Shown here in pieces: positions 22,625 to 31,799 of a stretch of 64,000 nt of DNA. The position numbers and the translations under genes were made by a program. Position 1 is the stretch's first letter. Each line of letters begins with the position of its first letter. The notes under the pieces are model-generated. The model ran no database searches. It worked only from the letters and a program-made list of their open reading frames with translations, and was not told where the DNA came from. This DNA is from Gluconacetobacter tumulisoli (GTDB lineage Bacteria > Pseudomonadota > Alphaproteobacteria > Acetobacterales > Acetobacteraceae): contig NZ_JABEQM010000001.1 in assembly GCF_014174155.1 (NCBI RefSeq), positions 310,001 to 374,000 of the forward strand, written 5' to 3'.

Positions 22625-24097
22625 TCATGCGGGGGTGGATGGCTTGTCCGGCCCGTCGTCGGGCGGGAAGATCGCGCCAGGATTCATCACGCCGCGCGGG
22701 TCGATGGCGGCCTTGATCCGCCGCATGGTCGCCAGTTCCGCGCCGCCGCGCCAGCCCGGCATCATGTAGGGCTTCAGCCGCCCCACCCCATGTTCGGCGG
22801 AGAACGACCCGTCGAGGTCGCGCACGATCTCCGCCACCGCATCCATGATCCGGTGGTCCATTGCCAGGAAGGCGGCCGGATCCATGCCTTCGGGTTGCAC
22901 CAGGTTGAAGTGGATGTTGCCGTCGCCGATATGGCCGAACGGCGCGGGGCGGATGCCCGGGACCAGCGCCGCACAGGCGGCCGAGGCCCGGGCGATCAGG
23001 TCGGGCACGTGCGAGACGGGGACCGACACGTCGTTCTTCACGCTGGCCCCGGCGCGGCGCTGTGCCTCGGCATGTTCCTCGCGCAGTTTCCACAGCGCCA
23101 GGCGCTGGCCCTCGCTTTCGGCGATGACGGCGTCGCTGACCGTTCCATCTTCCAGCGCGGCCCCCAGGACCTCTTCCAGCGCCGTGCGCAGGTCGGCGTT
23201 CGCCCGGGGGGTGGCCAGTTCGACCAGCACGTAGGCCGGGGCGGGTTCGGACAGGGGCAGGCTGGCGCCCGGCACCAGGGTGGTGACCAGGTCCATGCCG
23301 GCGCCGGACATGTATTCGAACGCCTGGATCAGGGCCGGGTCCTGCGCGCGGAAGGCCGCGAACAGCGCCAGCGCCGCCGTCGCGTCGGCCACCGCGCACA
23401 GTGCGGCCTCGACGGCGCGAGGCTGCGGCTGCAATTGCAGGATGGCGGTGCTGATGATGCCCAGCGTGCCTTCGGAGCCCACGAAAAGCTGCCGCAGGGC
23501 GTAGCCGGTATTGTCCTTGCGCAGCCGGCGCAGGCCGTGGAATACCTCGCCGTCCGGAAGCACGGCCTCCAGCCCCAGGACCAGCTCGCGCGCATTGCCG
23601 TAGCGGACGGTATTGTTGCCGCCGGCATTCGTCGCCAGCACGCCGCCGATCTGCGCCGATCCCTCGGACGAGATCGACAGCGGCAGCATCAGGCCGGCAT
23701 CCCGCGCCGCGTCCTGCGCGGCCTTCAGCGTCACGCCGGCTTCGACTTCCATCGTCAGGTCGACCGGATCGATCCGCCGTACCCGGTTCATGCGCGACAG
23801 GCAGATGATGATCGCATGGCCCGAGGCATCGGGGGTTGCGCCGCCGACCATGCTGGTATTGCCGCCCTGCGGGACCATGGCAATGCCGTCGCGGCCGCAC
23901 AGTGCCACCGCGGCCGCCAGTTCCGCCGTGGTCGCCGGCCGCAGCACCGCCGCCGCCCGGCCGTGATAAAGCGCGCGCCAGTCGGTGCAGAACGGGGTGA
24001 CGTCCGACCGGTCGGTCAGCAGGCCGGCCGGTCCCAGCAGGTCGGCGAGGCGGGACAGCAGGTCGGCGGAGGGAGCGTTCGGCGCGGGGAAGGGCAT
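22625..24097 (-). CDS. FAD-binding 2-hydroxyacid dehydrogenase (GlcD/D-2-hydroxyglutarate dehydrogenase type)
   Basis: A flavoprotein of the family that oxidises D-2-hydroxyacids such as D-lactate, glycolate or D-2-hydroxyglutarate. The N-terminal PCMH FAD domain shows MVPQGGNTSMVGGATPD and SSEGSAQIGGVLATNAGGNN. The C-terminal domain has the metal-site signatures PFGHIGDGNIHFNLVQP and AEHGVGRLKPYM. The single-subunit length (490 residues) fits the D-2-hydroxyglutarate or D-lactate group, but the exact substrate cannot be read. I start at the ATG 24097; the frame is open seven codons further to a TTG. Cytoplasmic, no signal peptide. Confidence 0.88.
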   Translation of the reverse strand: MPFPAPNAPSADLLSRLADLLGPAGLLTDRSDVTPFCTDWRALYHGRAAAVLRPATTAELAAAVALCGRDGIAMVPQGGNTSMVGGATPDASGHAIIICLSRMNRVRRIDPVDLTMEVEAGVTLKAAQDAARDAGLMLPLSISSEGSAQIGGVLATNAGGNNTVRYGNARELVLGLEAVLPDGEVFHGLRRLRKDNTGYALRQLFVGSEGTLGIISTAILQLQPQPRAVEAALCAVADATAALALFAAFRAQDPALIQAFEYMSGAGMDLVTTLVPGASLPLSEPAPAYVLVELATPRANADLRTALEEVLGAALEDGTVSDAVIAESEGQRLALWKLREEHAEAQRRAGASVKNDVSVPVSHVPDLIARASAACAALVPGIRPAPFGHIGDGNIHFNLVQPEGMDPAAFLAMDHRIMDAVAEIVRDLDGSFSAEHGVGRLKPYMMPGWRGGAELATMRRIKAAIDPRGVMNPGAIFPPDDGPDKPSTPA

Positions 24098-24167
24098 GGC
24101 GATCGGTTCCGGTGGCAAGGTTCGGGCGGGGGGCGCGGCGGCCGCTTAGCCCGCGATGTAGGCGGCG

Positions 24168-24713
24168 TCAGTGCAGGGCGGCCGCGTCGCCCGGCGCGTC
24201 GAAGGCGTGATAGAGGCTGGTTCCGGCGATCCCCGCAAGGGCGCCCACGGTCAGCGCCACGGTGAACGTCAGGGCGATGACCGGTCGTCGCCGCGCCGCC
24301 GGGCGGGCCTTCATGAGCGACAGGGCGGCCTGGGTTTCCGCCCGGGCCTGCTGCGTCAGATAGAGCTGGGAGCGCAGTTCCTCGTTCCGCGCGCGGGCGT
24401 TGCGCAGGTCGAGGTCGAGCTTGTTCAGGCTTTCGGTCAGTTGCGCGATATGGGCGCGGGCGGCCTGCATTTCCGCGGCGCCCGCGCCCGTGCCGGCACG
24501 GGCGGCACGCGGGCGGGCCGGGGCCCGCGTGGGCGGATTGGGGGCGATCGCGGTGAACAGGTTCTTCAGCGCGCCGCCGGTCATGGCGTTCCTGCGCGCC
24601 CGGTTGCGGATCGCCTCCAGCGCGTTGGCGGACTGTCCCGGCTGATCCTCCAGCACCAGGGCCAGGATGTCCGAGAGGATCTTCAGTTCCTTGGGATCGA
24701 AGGCGTTGCTCAT
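24168..24713 (-). CDS. Hypothetical protein with coiled coil and C-terminal membrane segment
   Basis: A 181-residue protein I do not recognise. The first 45 residues (PKELKILSDILALVLEDQPGQ, then ANALEAIRNRARRNAMTGGALKNL) look helical. A Pro/Ala/Arg linker follows, then a predicted coiled coil (about 80-130) rich in heptad Leu, and a single hydrophobic segment near the end (VIALTFTVALTVGALAGIAGTSL). This topology, cytoplasmic coiled coil with a tail anchor, gives no specific function. It sits between the dehydrogenase and tsaC genes on the same strand. Confidence 0.75.
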   Translation of the reverse strand: MSNAFDPKELKILSDILALVLEDQPGQSANALEAIRNRARRNAMTGGALKNLFTAIAPNPPTRAPARPRAARAGTGAGAAEMQAARAHIAQLTESLNKLDLDLRNARARNEELRSQLYLTQQARAETQAALSLMKARPAARRRPVIALTFTVALTVGALAGIAGTSLYHAFDAPGDAAALH

Positions 24714-24775
24714 GGCCGTGCGTCAGCGGGAAGGGGAACAGGCGGCGATCATGCGGCCCGTCGTCGGACAGGACG

Positions 24776-25747
24776 TCATATCGGCCGGGGGGAGGCGGCG
24801 CGGCGCAGGCGGTCGCGGATGGCCAGGCCCAGGCCCACCCGGGGGATCGGCATCGCCGCGATCCGCGACAGGCCGCGCCGCGCGCCCTCGCTGTCCAGGA
24901 AGCGCAGTCCGGCGAACAGCCGGGCCGCGGCCTCGTCCAGCCGTTCCTCCGGGCTGAGGTTCCAGACCAGACCCGCCCCCGGGATTTCCGGCCCGAAGGC
25001 CAGCAGGGCCTCGTCGGGGGCGACGTCCTGCGCATCCAGGCGCACCGGCAGGCCCGGCGCGTAATGCGACGCCAACTGGCCGGGCGAGGTGGGCAGGGTG
25101 TGGGCGTAATCGTCAGGGTGCGAGATCGGGCCGCAGACTTCCTCCAGGGCCTCCACCGTGACGCCGCCGGGCCGCAGCAGCACCGGCGACGTGCCGGTCA
25201 GGTCCAGGACCGTGCTTTCCACCCCGACCGGGCAGGGGCCGGAATCCAGTACCGCGTCGATGCGTCCCTGGAGGCCGCGCAGGACGTGATAGGCGTCGGA
25301 CGGGCTGACCCTGCCCGACAGATTTGCCGACGGCGCCGCGACCGGGCGTCCGACCGCGCGCAGCAATTCGGTGGTGACAGCGCCATGCGGCACGCGGAGC
25401 GCGACCGATGGCAGGCCCGCCGCCGCCAGGTCGGAAATCGTGCCGTCCGGCCGGCGTGGCAGCACCAGGGTCAGCGGACCGGGCCAGAACCGTTCGGCCA
25501 GGCGCCGGGCCAGGTCTGTGGGCACGCCTTCGCGGAAGGCGGCGTCGGCATCGGGGAAATGGCTGATCAGCGGATTGAAGCGCGGACGTTCCTTGGCCGC
25601 GAAGATGCGCGCGACGGCCGCGTCGTCGGTCGCGTCCGCGCCCAGCCCGTAGACGGTCTCGGTCCCGAAGGCGACCAGCCCGCCTGCCCGCAGCAGGTCG
25701 GCCGCCCGGGCGATCCCGGCGGCGTTTGCGTCCAGACGCTCTGTCAT
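24776..25747 (-). CDS. L-threonylcarbamoyladenylate synthase (Sua5/TsaC family)
   Basis: Makes threonylcarbamoyl-AMP for the t6A modification of ANN-decoding tRNAs. The 323-residue protein has the YrdC-type domain (LLRAGGLVAFGTETVYGLGADATDDAA ... PLTLVLPRR ... AAPSANLSGRVSPSDA) and the extra C-terminal Sua5 domain (SPGQLASHYAPGLPVRL), the longer of the two family forms. Start by ATG MTERLDANAAGIARAADLL. Confidence 0.95.
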   Translation of the reverse strand: MTERLDANAAGIARAADLLRAGGLVAFGTETVYGLGADATDDAAVARIFAAKERPRFNPLISHFPDADAAFREGVPTDLARRLAERFWPGPLTLVLPRRPDGTISDLAAAGLPSVALRVPHGAVTTELLRAVGRPVAAPSANLSGRVSPSDAYHVLRGLQGRIDAVLDSGPCPVGVESTVLDLTGTSPVLLRPGGVTVEALEEVCGPISHPDDYAHTLPTSPGQLASHYAPGLPVRLDAQDVAPDEALLAFGPEIPGAGLVWNLSPEERLDEAAARLFAGLRFLDSEGARRGLSRIAAMPIPRVGLGLAIRDRLRRAASPRPI

Positions 25748-25843
25748 CCTGTCTCCGTTACTCGTCCTATCGTCACGGCTTCGGCCCGCGCTCGGCCTGC
25801 CCGGTCATGTCGGGCCGTCAGGCGGGATCATAGCCCGATATGG

Positions 25844-26638
25844 TCAGGAATGCTCCCGCTTTCCCGCGCAGATGAAGTGCGGATTGCGCCAGTGCGGCTT
25901 GCCGTAGCGCAGGGGCGCACCGTCCAGCAGGGTGACGGTTCCGCCGGCGGCCTCGACAACCGCCTGGGGGGCGGCGGTGTCCCATTCCATGGTCGGGCCC
26001 AGCCGGGGATACAGGTCGGCGCGGCCTTCCGCCACGCGGATGAACTTGGCCGCCGACCCGATATTGCCCAGCGACGCGATCGGATGCCCGCCCAGGAATG
26101 CCGACAGCCGCGGATCGTCGGCGTAATGGCGCGACGCCAGGACGGTCAGGCCCTCGACCGGTGCGGGGCGGACATGGATGGCGCGTTCGCCGTCGCGGTC
26201 GAACCGGCGCGCGCCCTCGGCGACATGGGCCGCGTACAGCTGATGGTAGGCCGGCAGCGCCACCGCGCCCAGCACCGCGCGGCCGTCGCGGACCAGGCCG
26301 ATATTCACCGTGAAATCGTCGCGGCCGGCGGCGAATTCCCGCGTGCCGTCCAGCGGGTCGACCAGCCAGAAAATATCGCCATGCGCAATTTCGATGCCGG
26401 CCGCGGCCTCTTCCTCGGCAATGACGGGAATGTGTGGGGCCGCCGCGCGCAGGCCGGCCAGGATGTGGGCCTCCGCCGCGTGGTCGGCCTCGGTCACGGG
26501 GGACGAGTCGGATTTCGTAATGGTCTGGAACCCCCGCGCGCGGATCGTGCGGATCAGTTCCGCGGCTTCCCCGGCCAGTCGGGTGGCGAGGTCCAGAAGG
26601 TCCCGGTCGCCGGGGTGGATAAGGGAGGACGTGTTCAT
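25844..26638 (-). CDS. cysQ: 3'(2'),5'-bisphosphate nucleotidase CysQ
   Basis: A magnesium-dependent phosphatase that removes 3'-phosphate from PAP or PAPS in sulfate assimilation. The 264-residue protein carries the inositol-monophosphatase-superfamily metal motifs EEE (AEEEAAA), DPLDGTREF and WDTAAPQAVVEAAGG. I chose the ATG at 26638 (MNTSSLIHPGDRDLL), since the upstream part of the frame lies in the divergent intergenic region and looks non-coding. It is divergent from pepA with 172 bases between them. Confidence 0.94.
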   Translation of the reverse strand: MNTSSLIHPGDRDLLDLATRLAGEAAELIRTIRARGFQTITKSDSSPVTEADHAAEAHILAGLRAAAPHIPVIAEEEAAAGIEIAHGDIFWLVDPLDGTREFAAGRDDFTVNIGLVRDGRAVLGAVALPAYHQLYAAHVAEGARRFDRDGERAIHVRPAPVEGLTVLASRHYADDPRLSAFLGGHPIASLGNIGSAAKFIRVAEGRADLYPRLGPTMEWDTAAPQAVVEAAGGTVTLLDGAPLRYGKPHWRNPHFICAGKREHS

Positions 26639-26810
26639 GCCGTCCGACTTAACCCACTCGCCGTCCGGCGTCATGCGTGTTTCTGCGCGCGTGGTCCCGC
26701 CGGCCGGGATCGGGCCCAAAGGATTTTGGACAGACGGGCGCGCATGCGTCATTCTGGACACGACATTCAGGGGACCGCGCCGTTCCCTCTCGTACCGGAG
26801 CGATCGCCCC

Positions 26811-28280
26811 ATGCTGCAGATAAAGTTTTCCGCCGCCGACCTGCCCGCCGGCGGGACGTTGGCCCTTCTGGTGCCCGAGGACGGGCCGCGGCCGCCCTTG
26901 TTCGCGGCCGCCGACGCGGTGACGGGCGGGGCGCTGTCGCGCGCCGTCGCGGCGGCGGGGTTCGGGTTCGGCAACGGCCGGACCTGCATGATCCTGGCCC
27001 CGGGCGGCGGGTTCGACCGCATCCTGCTGGTCGGGCTGGGCAAGGCCGCGGAGATCGGCGTCCGCACGGTCGAGGCCGCCGCCGGCGCCGCCGTGACCGC
27101 GCTGGGCAAGCTGGCCGAGACCGCGACCCTCGCGGCCGACGGGGTGCCCGCCGCGCTGGTGGCCCATGCGGCCCACGGGGGGGTATTGGCCGCATACAGG
27201 TTCGACCGCTACCTGACCCGCATCCCCGAAGAGGCCCGCTGGCGGTTGGACAGCCTGGACGTCCTGACGCCGGCGGCGGCGCACGCGGCGGCGGCCTGGT
27301 CGGGGTTGTCGGCCGTGACACGCGGCATCTGCCTGACCCGCGACCTGGTCAGCGAACCCGCGAACGTCCTGCGTCCCCCCGAGTTCGCCCATCGGATCGA
27401 CGCCCTGCGCGAACTGGGGGTCGAAATCGAGGTGCTGGACGGCGCGGCGATGGCCGAACTGGGTTTCGGCGCGCTGCTGGGCGTGGCGCAGGGCAGCGAC
27501 GCGCCGCCCCGGACGGTGCTGATGCGCTGGAACGGCGCCGGTGCCGACGAGGCCCCGCTGGCCTTCATCGGCAAGGGCGTGACCTTCGATTCGGGTGGAA
27601 TCTCGATCAAGCCGGCCGGCGGGATGGAGGAGATGAAGACCGACATGGCCGGCGCGGCCGCCGTTGTGGGGTTGATGGCGTCCCTGGCGGGCCGCAAGGC
27701 ACGCGTCAACGTCGTGGGCGCGGTGGGTCTGGTGGAAAACATGCTGGCCGGCAATGCCCAGCGCCCCGGCGACGTGGTGCGGACCTGTTCGGGCCAGACT
27801 ATCGAGGTCATCAACACCGATGCCGAGGGGCGGCTGGTCCTGGCGGACGTGCTCTGGTACGTCCAGGACCGCTTCAAGCCGCGCCTGATGGTCGATCTCG
27901 CGACGCTGACCGGCGCCATCGTCGTCAGCCTGGGGCATGAGCGCGCGGGCCTGTTCTGCAACGACGACACGCTGGCGCAGCGCCTGTTCGCGGCGGGCGA
28001 GGAAACCGGCGACCGCCTGTGGCGCATGCCGATCACCGAAGCCTACCGTGACGAACTGCGCTCGGACGTCGCGGACCTGAAGAACGTCGGCGGTCGGCCG
28101 GCGGGGGCGATCACGGCGGCGAAGTTCCTGGAGCATTTCGTCAACCAGGTGCCCTGGGCGCATCTGGATATCGCCGGCACGGCCTGGGCCCGGAAGGCGG
28201 CGCCCTGCACGCCCAAGGGCGCGTCAGGCTTCGGCGTCCGCCTGCTGGACCAGTTCGTCCGCGAACATTACGAGGGCTGA
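26811..28280 (+). CDS. pepA: Leucyl aminopeptidase PepA (M17 family)
   Basis: A two-metal cytosolic exopeptidase removing N-terminal residues. The 489-residue protein has the catalytic C-domain with metal ligands in IGKGVTFDSGGISIKP and MEEMKTDMAGAAAV, and the family signature NTDAEGRLVLADVL. The N-domain begins MLQIKFSAADLPAGG. The ATG at 26811 has GGAG about ten bases upstream; the frame is open much further upstream antisense to cysQ, which I reject. PepA-HolC order is common in alphaproteobacteria. Confidence 0.96.
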   Translation: MLQIKFSAADLPAGGTLALLVPEDGPRPPLFAAADAVTGGALSRAVAAAGFGFGNGRTCMILAPGGGFDRILLVGLGKAAEIGVRTVEAAAGAAVTALGKLAETATLAADGVPAALVAHAAHGGVLAAYRFDRYLTRIPEEARWRLDSLDVLTPAAAHAAAAWSGLSAVTRGICLTRDLVSEPANVLRPPEFAHRIDALRELGVEIEVLDGAAMAELGFGALLGVAQGSDAPPRTVLMRWNGAGADEAPLAFIGKGVTFDSGGISIKPAGGMEEMKTDMAGAAAVVGLMASLAGRKARVNVVGAVGLVENMLAGNAQRPGDVVRTCSGQTIEVINTDAEGRLVLADVLWYVQDRFKPRLMVDLATLTGAIVVSLGHERAGLFCNDDTLAQRLFAAGEETGDRLWRMPITEAYRDELRSDVADLKNVGGRPAGAITAAKFLEHFVNQVPWAHLDIAGTAWARKAAPCTPKGASGFGVRLLDQFVREHYEG

Positions 28281-28304
28281 GCAAGGGGGCGACCGGGGCA
28301 CGCC

Positions 28305-28751
28305 ATGGCCGAAATCGGGTTCTATCACCTGACGCGATCGTCGCTGGAACAGGCCTTGCCGCCCTTGCTGGGGCGCACGCTGGAGGCGGGACGGCGCGCG
28401 GTCGTACGCTGCGCCGACGCAGGCCGGGTGAAAGAACTGGACGAAACCCTCTGGCGATCGGCCGACCCGGTCTGGCTGCCGCACGGGACGGCGGCGCTGG
28501 GGCATGCGGCGCTGCAGCCCATCTGGCTGACCGAGGGGGAGGACGCCCCCAATGGGGCGACCTTCCTGTTCCTGGTCGACGGGGTGGCCTGCCCCGATCC
28601 GAAATTGTTCGAGCGGATCTTCGATTTGTTCGACGGTGGCGATCCGGAGGCCGTGGCCGGGGCGCGTCGTCGCTGGACGGCCTGCCGCGAGGCTGGCCAC
28701 AGCCTGGTCTACTGGCAGCAGCAGGCGAAAGGATGGGTCAAAAAAGCCTGA
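28305..28751 (+). CDS. holC: DNA polymerase III subunit chi
   Basis: The chi subunit of the clamp-loader assembly, which contacts single-strand binding protein. The 148-residue sequence starts MAEIGFYHLTRSSLEQALPPLL and contains WRSADPVWLPHGTA and the C-terminal WTACREAGHSLVYWQQQAKGW, all family hallmarks. It is 24 bases after pepA. A 154-bp inverted-repeat element begins two bases after its stop. Confidence 0.95.
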   Translation: MAEIGFYHLTRSSLEQALPPLLGRTLEAGRRAVVRCADAGRVKELDETLWRSADPVWLPHGTAALGHAALQPIWLTEGEDAPNGATFLFLVDGVACPDPKLFERIFDLFDGGDPEAVAGARRRWTACREAGHSLVYWQQQAKGWVKKA

Positions 28752-28752
28752 A

Positions 28753-28906
28753 AGACTGGTTTGAAATTCGTCCTGGTGGCGATCGGAGGCGCGTTTCCCA
28801 TGCTTGGGTGCTTACGGTCGCGAAGACGATGCGGTGTTCGGAAACACGCGCCGGATGTGCCGCTGCGGGGCACTCCCACACATCAGGACGAATTTCAAAC
28901 CAGTCT
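28753..28906. repeat. Short inverted-repeat element (MITE-like) after holC
   Basis: A perfect 23-bp terminal inverted repeat (28753-28775 and 28884-28906, beginning AGACTGGTTTG) encloses 108 bases with no credible gene. The inner parts next to the arms share a weaker GGCGCGTTTCC-like inverted similarity. The size and structure resemble a miniature element or a large palindromic intergenic repeat. No target-site duplication is evident. As RNA it would form a long hairpin and could also end pepA-holC transcription. Confidence 0.7.
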
Positions 28907-29093
28907 CCGACAGGCCCGTTTGTTATCAGAAGACGAAGCAATGACATGGCTGGCAGGACAAGGACGGGCATTGTCCGAGCCCGCCGGTCATGGACCGACA
29001 GATTGGTTTCCAAAGGCCCCTGGCCTTTGGCGGGTTTCAGGGCGACGCCCTGATGCGCCGGGGCCTGGGACACGCAATGGGAGGGAAAGCCGC
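28907..29093. other. Intergenic region upstream of aldo/keto reductase gene with tandem hairpins
   Basis: No gene is supported. It holds two tandem hairpins, CCAAAGGCC-CCT-GGCCTTTGG (29010-29030) and CAGGGC-GAC-GCCCTG (29038-29052), introduced by TTGGTTTC and joined by CGGGTT. The same plan (CTGGTTTG, hairpin, GGCGGG, hairpin) occurs at 691-741, so this is a second copy of a dispersed palindromic repeat. GGGAGG before 29094 is the ribosome-binding site of the next gene. Confidence 0.6.
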
Positions 29094-29948
29094 ATGATGG
29101 GCACCGTCACGTTTTCCGATGGCACGCAGGTTCCGGCACTCGGCATGGGGACATGGAACCTCGGCGACCGCGCCGACCGTCGCGCGCAGGAGATCGAAAG
29201 TCTCCGTGCCGGTCTGGATCTGGGACTGCGAGTCGTCGACACCGCCGAGATGTATGGGGCCGGCCGCTCCGAAACGCTGGTCGGGCAGGCGATCGCCGGC
29301 CGGCGCGACGATGTGTTCCTGGTGACCAAGGTCCTGCCGTCAAATGCGTCCCGCCGGGGCGTGGCGGAAAGCTGCCGGGCATCGCTGCGCCGCCTGGGCA
29401 CCGAGCGGATCGACCTGTACCTGCTGCACTGGCCCGGCGCGGTGCCGCTCGAGGAAACGGTCGAAGGGTTCGAGCGGTTGAAGGACGAAGGGCTGATCGG
29501 GGCCTGGGGCGTGTCCAATTTCGACGTGGACGACATGGCGGATCTGCGCCGCGTTTCGTCGCCAGGCGACTGCCTGGCCAACCAGATTCTCTACAGTCTC
29601 GATTATCGGGGGGTGGAGTATGATCTGCTGGACGACGACCGCGGGCAGGGCGTCGTGACCATGGCCTATTCCCCGCTGGGCCAAGGTGGGGAATTGCTGC
29701 GCGCGCCCGTGCTGGCGCGTATCGCGGCGCGGCATGAAACGGCGCTGGGCCCGGCGACGCCGGCGCAGGTCGCGCTGGCCTGGGTCCTGCGCCAGCCCAA
29801 CCTGCTGGCGATTCCCAAGGCCGCCAGCCTGCCCCACCAGCGCGAGAACGTGGCGGCGGCGGACATCGTCCTGACCGAAGCGGATCTGGCCGCGATCGAC
29901 CGGTCGATGCCGCCGCCCCGGCGCAAGGTTCCCCTCGCCATGATCTGA
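29094..29948 (+). CDS. Aldo/keto reductase
   Basis: An NAD(P)H-dependent reductase of the AKR superfamily, about 284 residues with a TIM-barrel fold. The catalytic tetrad residues are visible: Asp in DLGLRVVDTAEMYG with the Tyr four residues on, Lys in FLVTKVLPSNA and His in LYLLHWPG. The cofactor-binding end is LAIPKAASLPHQREN. The substrate cannot be inferred. The start is ATGATG with GGAGG nine bases upstream. It precedes the hydrogenase-4-like cluster but is not obviously part of it. Confidence 0.92.
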   Translation: MMGTVTFSDGTQVPALGMGTWNLGDRADRRAQEIESLRAGLDLGLRVVDTAEMYGAGRSETLVGQAIAGRRDDVFLVTKVLPSNASRRGVAESCRASLRRLGTERIDLYLLHWPGAVPLEETVEGFERLKDEGLIGAWGVSNFDVDDMADLRRVSSPGDCLANQILYSLDYRGVEYDLLDDDRGQGVVTMAYSPLGQGGELLRAPVLARIAARHETALGPATPAQVALAWVLRQPNLLAIPKAASLPHQRENVAAADIVLTEADLAAIDRSMPPPRRKVPLAMI

Positions 29949-30050
29949 CCGGCATGGTTTGATGCCGCGCGGCCAGGTCCGGTCAGACATCCAGGGAATC
30001 TCCGCATCCTTCCGATTCTTCTTCTGCTTGTCCTGTCCGGGATTCTTGTC

Positions 30051-31799
30051 GTGTCCCTGATGCCGGACCGGCCCGCCGCTCTTCCGGTGGTCCGGGGTGG
30101 ATGGGCCCTGGCGATGGTCCTGGGCCTGGCGTTGGCGTGCATGCCGGCATTGATGTCCGTCCCGCTTCAGCCGTCCGGCCGCTTCGGGCTGGCGGGGGTG
30201 CTGGCGGTCCTGCGGGTCGATCCGCTGTCCCTGCCGTTCGTCCTGGTGATCGCGACCGTCGGCCTGGCAGCAGGCGGCGCGGAAACGCCCCTGGCCTGCG
30301 CCGCCCTGGCTGTGGCGACGGGCAATCCGATCCTGTTCGGGCTGGGGGCCGCCACGGTGCTGCCGATGGTTCGTGCCGGCCGGGGCGTGGCGTTCGGCGT
30401 GGTGGCCGGTGCGACGGCCACGGCCCTGCTGGCCGGCGGGGCGGATGGAGGGTGGCGGCTGGCGATCCTGCCGGTCCCCGTACTGATCTTCGCCGTCGTC
30501 CTGATGGGGTTGTCGCCGCGGCCGCTGTCGGGCGCGCGGCATGTCCGGCCCGCTTGGACCGGGGACGTGGCCGGCTTTGTACTCGGCTGCTGCCTGCTGC
30601 TCCGGATGTTGGTCGACGGGCCAGCCGGGCGGATCGGCGCGTCGTGGGGCATAGGGATCGGCGGCGTCGGCCTGCTTCTGGCCATGGCCGGGGGGACGCG
30701 GGCCCTGACCGCGGGGGATGCGTCGCGCGTGCTGGCGGGGATGTTGTCGGCCTGGGGCGGGGTGGCGGTGCTGCTGGCGGGCCTGGCGGTGGTCGGCCGC
30801 GCCGACGATCTGCCGCTGCTGGCCCTGGGTGCGGGCCGGACGCTGTTCCTGCTGCCGGCCGGGATCGGGATGGCGGCCCTGGCGGCAATCCTGACGGTCT
30901 CGAATATCGCGCGTGAAGCAGGGCCGCTGGTGCTGGCGCGGACGGGCGGGCTGGCGGCATTGATGCCGCGCGCCGGTGCGACGCTGGCGCTGGCGCTGGC
31001 TGTCGCGTGCGCCCTGCCGCCGCTGGCCGGCTTCGCGGTGCTGTGGCTGTTGGTGCAATCGCTGCTGGCCCTGCCGCGCGCCGATGGATTGACCGGCGAG
31101 ATCCCCTCGCTGCTGGCGTTGTGCGGCGGCGGGATCGTGTCGGGCCTGCTGCTGCTGGCCGGGGTCCGGATGGGCGCGACCCTGTTGCTCGGGCGTCCCC
31201 GGACGCCCCGCTGCGCCGCCGCGACCGACCTGCCGCCGGGCCGCCTGGTGGCGGCGCTGTCCTGCCTCGGCGTCGCGGGCGGGGTGTCCGTCCTGCCCGG
31301 CCCGTGGCTGTGGCTGACGCGGGCCGGAGGCTGGCAGATTGCCGGCCTGGGCGACGCGGCGCCACAGGGCGCGCGACCGTCCCTGCTGTCGCTGGCGGCG
31401 GCAGGGGGGACCGGGACGTTCCATCCGTTGGGAATCCTGCTGTTGTGCGGCCTTTGCGGGGGTGTGGTGCTGGTCATGTCCCGCCTGGGCGGGGGGCCGT
31501 CCGTCCGGCCGACGGTGGCCTGGACCGAGGGGGCGCCCCCGTCGCCGCCCTGGATGCCGTTCGGCGATCCCACGACGCAGGCCGGCCCCGGCCTGTTCGT
31601 CGGGCGGCTGGATGCGATCCTGGGGCTGACGCGGCTGATCCGGGGGCCGGCGCGCGGACTGGTCCGGGCCGTTCGGCGAGCGGCCCGGTCTGCGGCGGCG
31701 GTCAACGATCGAACCACGGCACTGACGGGGCGGCATGCGATGGCGCTGGTCCTGGCCTGGATCGTCGTTGCCGCCCTGGTCCGGCTATGGGCCCGATGA
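30051..31799 (+). CDS. Hydrogenase-4 component B-like (HyfB) antiporter-type membrane subunit, divergent
   Basis: A polytopic membrane protein of the NuoL/HyfB antiporter-like group, by length, hydrophobicity and position before HyfC/E/F/G/I-like genes. I count no lysine in its 582 residues, so the membrane lysines used for proton transfer in the family cannot be present; AGRTLFLLPAGI stands where an HxxFKxxLF-type segment is expected. The first canonical start is GTG 30051 (MSLMPDRPA). However, a hydrophobic helix in the same frame (ILPILLLLVLSGILVV, from about 30006) lies upstream of it without ATG, GTG or TTG. An AGGGA stretch at 29993-29997 suggests translation begins there at a rare codon. 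Stop overlaps the next gene. Confidence 0.75.
   Translation: MSLMPDRPAALPVVRGGWALAMVLGLALACMPALMSVPLQPSGRFGLAGVLAVLRVDPLSLPFVLVIATVGLAAGGAETPLACAALAVATGNPILFGLGAATVLPMVRAGRGVAFGVVAGATATALLAGGADGGWRLAILPVPVLIFAVVLMGLSPRPLSGARHVRPAWTGDVAGFVLGCCLLLRMLVDGPAGRIGASWGIGIGGVGLLLAMAGGTRALTAGDASRVLAGMLSAWGGVAVLLAGLAVVGRADDLPLLALGAGRTLFLLPAGIGMAALAAILTVSNIAREAGPLVLARTGGLAALMPRAGATLALALAVACALPPLAGFAVLWLLVQSLLALPRADGLTGEIPSLLALCGGGIVSGLLLLAGVRMGATLLLGRPRTPRCAAATDLPPGRLVAALSCLGVAGGVSVLPGPWLWLTRAGGWQIAGLGDAAPQGARPSLLSLAAAGGTGTFHPLGILLLCGLCGGVVLVMSRLGGGPSVRPTVAWTEGAPPSPPWMPFGDPTTQAGPGLFVGRLDAILGLTRLIRGPARGLVRAVRRAARSAAAVNDRTTALTGRHAMALVLAWIVVAALVRLWAR

Noticed and set aside
30101-30916. Alternative frames within the hydrogenase-4-like cluster
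   Set aside because: They overlap the called genes. The called frames give membrane helices and stop-start overlaps typical of an operon, while the others give Arg/Gly/Pro-rich sequence.
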